This document shows positions 24,094-27,118 of a stretch of DNA of 27,118 bases, piece after piece. The DNA lies in NCBI GenBank assembly GCA_040512755.1, contig JBEVEP010000374.1, forward strand, positions 1 to 27,118, written 5' to 3'. Both the position numbers and the translations under genes were made by a program. Positions within the stretch are counted from its first letter, which is position 1. The number at the start of each line of letters is the position of its first letter. The notes below the pieces were generated by a model. That model saw only the letters and a list, made by a program, of their open reading frames with translations. It was not told where the DNA came from and searched no databases. Source of the DNA: JBEVEP01 sp040512755 (GTDB taxonomy: Bacteria > Pseudomonadota > Alphaproteobacteria > Rhizobiales > Rhizobiaceae).

Positions 24094-24645
24094 CTACCTC
24101 CAGATCACCCTCGGCCGCTGGCGCGGCTTTCCGGCTGGTGTGTCTGCCGGGTAGCCTAAGGTGAATACAGCCAGCGCCTCATAGCCTGCCGGAATGCCGA
24201 GGTCGGCTTTTGTCTGGCTGTCGCCGATCCATTGCATCGGCGATCCCACCCAGCATGTGCCCAGTCCACGCGAATGCGCGGACAGCATGAGATTCTGGCC
24301 CGCCCGGTTGCAGTCTTGAATTGCCTGTCTGCTCCCGGCAAAGCCGCAAATCACAATCACGATTGGTGCGTTGAAAAAGACGGAGAAGCCCGGTTGATCG
24401 ACCCAGTCATAGCCTGGACCCGGTGCGCGATGCTCCCGGGCGTATTGCAATGCGAGCGCTCCGCATTCGGCGATCCACTCCGCTCCCTGGATGACGACGA
24501 ACGCGAAAGGGTCGCTGCCGCTTACCGGCGGCGTTGGAGCCTGCGCAGCGTCCCAAAGGATTTCCTCGATAAGGTTGCGTTCGATATCGCGCGCTTCGTA
24601 TGCGCGGATCGATCGTCGTGTGTGTATCGCCTCGATGACATCCAT
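24094..24645 (-). CDS. Nitroreductase-family flavoprotein
   Basis: A 183-residue FMN-dependent oxidoreductase of the nitroreductase superfamily. The FMN phosphate site is TRRSIRAY at about 8-15. QNLMLSAHSRGLGTCWVGSP near 117-136 is the second conserved FMN segment, and the ending LGYPADTPAGKPRQRP with a final basic tail is standard. Relatives reduce nitro compounds, quinones or act in dehalogenation and cofactor synthesis, and the sequence does not decide between these. It is transcribed toward the FAH gene (gap about 110 bases) and divergently from the sorbosone-dehydrogenase-like gene. Confidence 0.9.
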   Translation of the reverse strand: MDVIEAIHTRRSIRAYEARDIERNLIEEILWDAAQAPTPPVSGSDPFAFVVIQGAEWIAECGALALQYAREHRAPGPGYDWVDQPGFSVFFNAPIVIVICGFAGSRQAIQDCNRAGQNLMLSAHSRGLGTCWVGSPMQWIGDSQTKADLGIPAGYEALAVFTLGYPADTPAGKPRQRPRVIWR

Positions 24646-24805
24646 CGGGTCTGCTCCTCACTCGGCCAAAGGGAAACGATAGCACGGAAGCTGTGAAGCG
24701 GTGGGCGTGCGCCGGGCTGAGGGCCCCGTTGGCAGCCTATTCCTTTGACGGCGACGCCGGATATGATGTTTGCGGGTCGACTTTGCGAAGGAGCGCCGAT
24801 TTGAG

Positions 24806-24840
24806 GGTTCGAACCGGTAGTTCACGTTCTGAAACCGGTT
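24806..24840. repeat. Inverted repeats in the leader of the sorbosone-dehydrogenase-like gene
   Basis: GGTTCGAACC (24806-24815) is a perfect 10-base palindrome. Overlapping it, AACCGGT (24812-24818) is inverted as ACCGGTT (24834-24840). They lie 38 bases before the start codon, in the 232-base divergent region 24646-24877, where I saw no other feature. This could be an operator or a hairpin; the T-arm resemblance does not extend to a tRNA. Confidence 0.4.
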
Positions 24841-24877
24841 TGTCTGCTGCGTTCGCAGAGCCGGGCAGTGAAGTCCA

Positions 24878-26179
24878 ATGAGCCTATCCGACGCCTTCGC
24901 CCGGTTCGTCGCGCTGATCGGCGCCGGCGCGATCCTGTTGCGGCGACAGCGAGGCGACTCGCTGGCTGCGGCCCTTGGCGATGTCCCGACAATCCCGGCG
25001 GCAAAGCCGCAGCGGATCCCGACGCTGAAGATGCCCACTGCAAAGGGATGGGCGCCGGGCAGGAAGCCGGTCGCAGCCGCCGGGCTTGCCGTGAATGCGT
25101 TCGCAACCGGCCTCAAACACCCTCGTTGGATCTACGTGTTGCCAAATGGCGATGTGCTTGCCGCCGAGGCGTTGAGTGTGGCGGGACCGATCAAGTCTGC
25201 GTTCGACTACGCTGTGTTCAGCACGATGAAGCGCGCTGCTGCGGTCGGCGTCAGTCCAAATCGCATCACCCTGCTGCGTGACGCCGATGGCGATGGCGTG
25301 GCCGAATTCCGCGATACGCTCCTCGACGGGCTGAACCAACCGTTCGGCATGGCGCTGTTAGGCGACACATTCTATGTCGGCAACACCGATGCGATCATTG
25401 CTTTCCCTTATAAAACGGGCGCCACGCGCATCCGTGCGGCCTCGCGCAAGGTGGCCGATCTGACACCCGGCGGACATTGGACGAGGAGCCTCATCGCAAG
25501 CCCTGATGGCCGCAAGCTTTTCGTCGGTGTCGGTTCCTTCAGCAACATTGCCGAAAGCGGGATGGAGATCGAAGCGCGGCGCGCGGCGATCCACGAGCTC
25601 GATCTCGACAGCGGCCACATGCGTATCTTTGCTTCGGGGTTGCGCAATCCGGTTGGCATGGCATGGGAGCCGACGGCCGGAATGCTTTGGACAGTCGTCA
25701 ATGAGCGCGACGGCCTCGGCGACGAAACGCCGCCCGACTATCTGACGTCAGTACGGGACGGCGGCTTTTACGGTTGGCCCTATTGTTACTGGGGCAAGAT
25801 CGTCGACGACAGGGTGCCGCAGGATCCCGCCCTGGTCGCGACAGCGATAACGCCGGATTACGCTCTGGGCGGGCATACCGCCTCGCTGGGTCTTTGCTGG
25901 CTTCCCGCGGGTACGTTGCCGGGTTTCCCTGATGGCATGGTCATTGGCCAGCATGGTTCGTGGAATCGCAGCACCTTGAGCGGCTACAAGGTCATTTTCG
26001 TGCCGTTCGAAAACGGGCGTCCTGCGGGGCCGCCGCGCGACATTCTGACCGGTTTTCTCTCTCCGGATGAGAAAGCCTCCTATGGACGTCCGGTCGGCGT
26101 TTCCCTCGGCCCGGACGGCTCATTGCTTGTGGCGGATGACGTCGGCGATGTCGTCTGGAGGGTGACTGGTCAGGCGTGA
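24878..26179 (+). CDS. L-sorbosone dehydrogenase-like (PQQ-type sugar dehydrogenase fold) protein
   Basis: A 433-residue beta-propeller protein of the glucose/sorbosone dehydrogenase family, which oxidises sugar aldehydes, often with PQQ. Family strands are visible in order: FATGLKHPRWIYVLPNGDVL near 75-94, DTLLDGLNQPFGMALLGDTFYVGN, GRKLFVGVGSFSNIAESGM, FASGLRNPVGMAWEP, DGGFYGWPYCYWG and GQHGSWNRSTLSGYKV, ending with SLGPDGSLLVADDVGDVVWRV. The N-terminus has one hydrophobic stretch (FVALIGAGAILL, about 11-22) followed by RRQR. That fits a membrane anchor or atypical signal rather than a clean cleavage site. The ATG at 24878 is accepted because it precedes this segment. No PQQ biosynthesis gene is present in the window. 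Activity on sorbosone is inferred only from family naming. Confidence 0.87.
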   Translation: MSLSDAFARFVALIGAGAILLRRQRGDSLAAALGDVPTIPAAKPQRIPTLKMPTAKGWAPGRKPVAAAGLAVNAFATGLKHPRWIYVLPNGDVLAAEALSVAGPIKSAFDYAVFSTMKRAAAVGVSPNRITLLRDADGDGVAEFRDTLLDGLNQPFGMALLGDTFYVGNTDAIIAFPYKTGATRIRAASRKVADLTPGGHWTRSLIASPDGRKLFVGVGSFSNIAESGMEIEARRAAIHELDLDSGHMRIFASGLRNPVGMAWEPTAGMLWTVVNERDGLGDETPPDYLTSVRDGGFYGWPYCYWGKIVDDRVPQDPALVATAITPDYALGGHTASLGLCWLPAGTLPGFPDGMVIGQHGSWNRSTLSGYKVIFVPFENGRPAGPPRDILTGFLSPDEKASYGRPVGVSLGPDGSLLVADDVGDVVWRVTGQA

Positions 26180-26270
26180 TTTAGGTGATGCCAGATGCGT
26201 GAAGCGCGAGGCCGAACATGGGCTCCGACTTATTGGCGCACCGGAGCGTGTGAACCTATCTGGCTGAAAT

Positions 26271-26354
26271 TTAGGGTGTTTCTTTTAGCGCCTCGCGCAA
26301 ACGCCCGTGCCGGATCACCGGGATCATGGTGACCAGCACGAACAGGCTTCTGGA
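26271..26354 (-). pseudogene. C-terminal remnant of a membrane-protein gene
   Basis: Immediately after the SDR stop codon, and in the same frame, the minus strand reads 27 sense codons ending in TAA at 26271: SRSLFVLVTMIPVIRHGRLREALKETP (in two parts, SRSLFVLVTMIPVI and RHGRLREALKETP). A hydrophobic helix end followed by a basic cytoplasmic tail looks like the last residues of a transporter such as an MFS permease. No start codon or upstream part is present, so it would be a relic left by deletion. The short length makes this uncertain. Confidence 0.35.
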
Positions 26355-27098
26355 CTAGCTCGCTTTGGCGAGTGCCACTGCGTCTGGGCCGGCTGGAAAG
26401 CGAAGCTGCCCGGTTTCATCGTTCGCGGCACGCCAGACGGCCTCTGCGACATCGGACTCCGTCGTCACTAAGGCCGGCTTCGCGAACGCGGCAAAGATAG
26501 GCTGCGCGAACGGCGTATACGCCTCTGGGATCAAATCTTCGATGCGTACTTCCGTATTCTCTGCAAAGCGCGTCGTCGGCGCATAGCCCGGCTCCACGAG
26601 CTTGACGCGGATGCCAAGGTACTGGAGTTCGTGAGCCAGCGAGCCGGTGAAGCCTTCGATGGCCTGCTTGCTTGCGGTGTAAGCTGCTGCCAGCGGCATC
26701 GGGGCCAGTGTGGCGCTCGATGTGACATTGACGATCACGCCTGATCGCTGGGCGCGGAACAGCGGGATCAAGGCCTGGGTCATGGCCATCACGCCGAACG
26801 TGTTGGTCTCGAACACCTTGCGCACATGCGACATCGGCGTCGCCTCAAATGCGCCGACGACGCCAACACCAGCATTGTTGACGAGCACATCGATCGGCCC
26901 GGCTGCTTCGAGAGCCCCCGCGATGCTCTCGGGCTTGGTCACGTCGAGCTGCAGAATGCGCAGGCGCTCCGAGCGGGGCAGGATGCTATCGCGCGGCGTG
27001 CGCATGGTGGCGATCACGTTCCAGCCCTGCGAATGGAAATGACGCGCAGTCTCAAGGCCGTAGCCGGACGAACAGCCAGTGATCAGTACGGTTTTCAT
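26355..27098 (-). CDS. Short-chain dehydrogenase/reductase (SDR) family oxidoreductase
   Basis: A 247-residue classical SDR. The cofactor motif TGCSSGYG is at 7-14, NNAG at 74-77, and the catalytic set includes S127/S128, Y140 and K144 (YTASK). The residue after the second strand (TMRTPRD, about 31-37) includes arginine, which leans toward NADP(H). The ATG at 27098 has an excellent AAGGAGA ribosome site seven bases upstream. The gene is complete, although its promoter lies at or beyond the window edge. The substrate is unknown; the C-terminal half resembles the ketoreductase-like SDRs that are common and often acquired accessory genes in rhizobia. Confidence 0.92.
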   Translation of the reverse strand: MKTVLITGCSSGYGLETARHFHSQGWNVIATMRTPRDSILPRSERLRILQLDVTKPESIAGALEAAGPIDVLVNNAGVGVVGAFEATPMSHVRKVFETNTFGVMAMTQALIPLFRAQRSGVIVNVTSSATLAPMPLAAAYTASKQAIEGFTGSLAHELQYLGIRVKLVEPGYAPTTRFAENTEVRIEDLIPEAYTPFAQPIFAAFAKPALVTTESDVAEAVWRAANDETGQLRFPAGPDAVALAKAS

Positions 27099-27118
27099 AA
27101 GCGATCTCCTTGATTGGT

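Noticed and set aside
24800..24877. A tRNA suggested by GGTTCGAACC resembling a T-arm
   Set aside because: No acceptor, D or anticodon arm could be matched around it; the sequence is explained by local palindromes.
1..27118. CRISPR arrays, prophage genes, intact insertion sequences or rRNA genes
   Set aside because: No regularly spaced repeats, phage structural or integrase genes, transposase genes or rRNA segments were recognised.

Overview
The window is a gene-dense, GC-rich chromosomal segment of an alphaproteobacterium, most likely Hyphomicrobiales (Rhizobiales) in the Mesorhizobium/Phyllobacteriaceae neighbourhood. This rests on gene content and order: a CycM-type membrane cytochrome c divergent from kdsB-pheA, an SRP RNA directly upstream of a dnaX without zinc-module cysteines, dnaX-ybaB, a second short FtsZ, and the M17 peptidase / MarR / NlpC-P60 trio. 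I place it by recognition only, without a database search.

Layout. 15-2672 (+): M17 aminopeptidase, MarR-type regulator and cytosolic SH3-NlpC/P60 peptidase, closely packed. 2979-3476 (+): a small exported protein of unknown function. 12338-3540 (-): a six-gene run with two YejA-like peptide-binding proteins (one Sec, one Tat), the YejB and YejE permeases, the double ATPase YejF, and a GhrA-like 2-hydroxyacid dehydrogenase. A strong hairpin terminator (12430-12462) separates this run from cycM (-). kdsB-pheA (+) diverge from cycM and converge on nudC and a HIT-family gene (both -).

16637-16959 holds a 173-bp MITE-like element with 23-bp terminal inverted repeats, followed by the ffs promoter and the SRP RNA gene. 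Then come dnaX, ybaB and a DUF1772 membrane protein (+); recR, often the next gene, is absent. A VOC/PhnB-like protein (-) lies next to a lipoprotein cell-wall hydrolase (+) that has a perfect -10 box overlapped by a CtrA-like half-site. This hydrolase converges on a short FtsZ paralogue (-). Upstream of ftsZ are a fumarylacetoacetate-hydrolase-family gene and a nitroreductase (both -), then a divergent sorbosone-dehydrogenase-like gene (+). The window ends with an SDR gene (-) that has an apparent membrane-protein gene remnant behind it.

How the genes may work together. The most interesting inference is that the left 12 kb forms a peptide (possibly muropeptide) salvage neighbourhood: Yej importer, cytosolic NlpC/P60 peptidase and aminopeptidase. 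A second theme is envelope and division: kdsB for lipopolysaccharide, the wall hydrolase and FtsZ2. I found no CRISPR array, tRNA, prophage or intact insertion sequence. Most of the window is ordinary core chromosome, and I do not see a clearly unprecedented multigene system.
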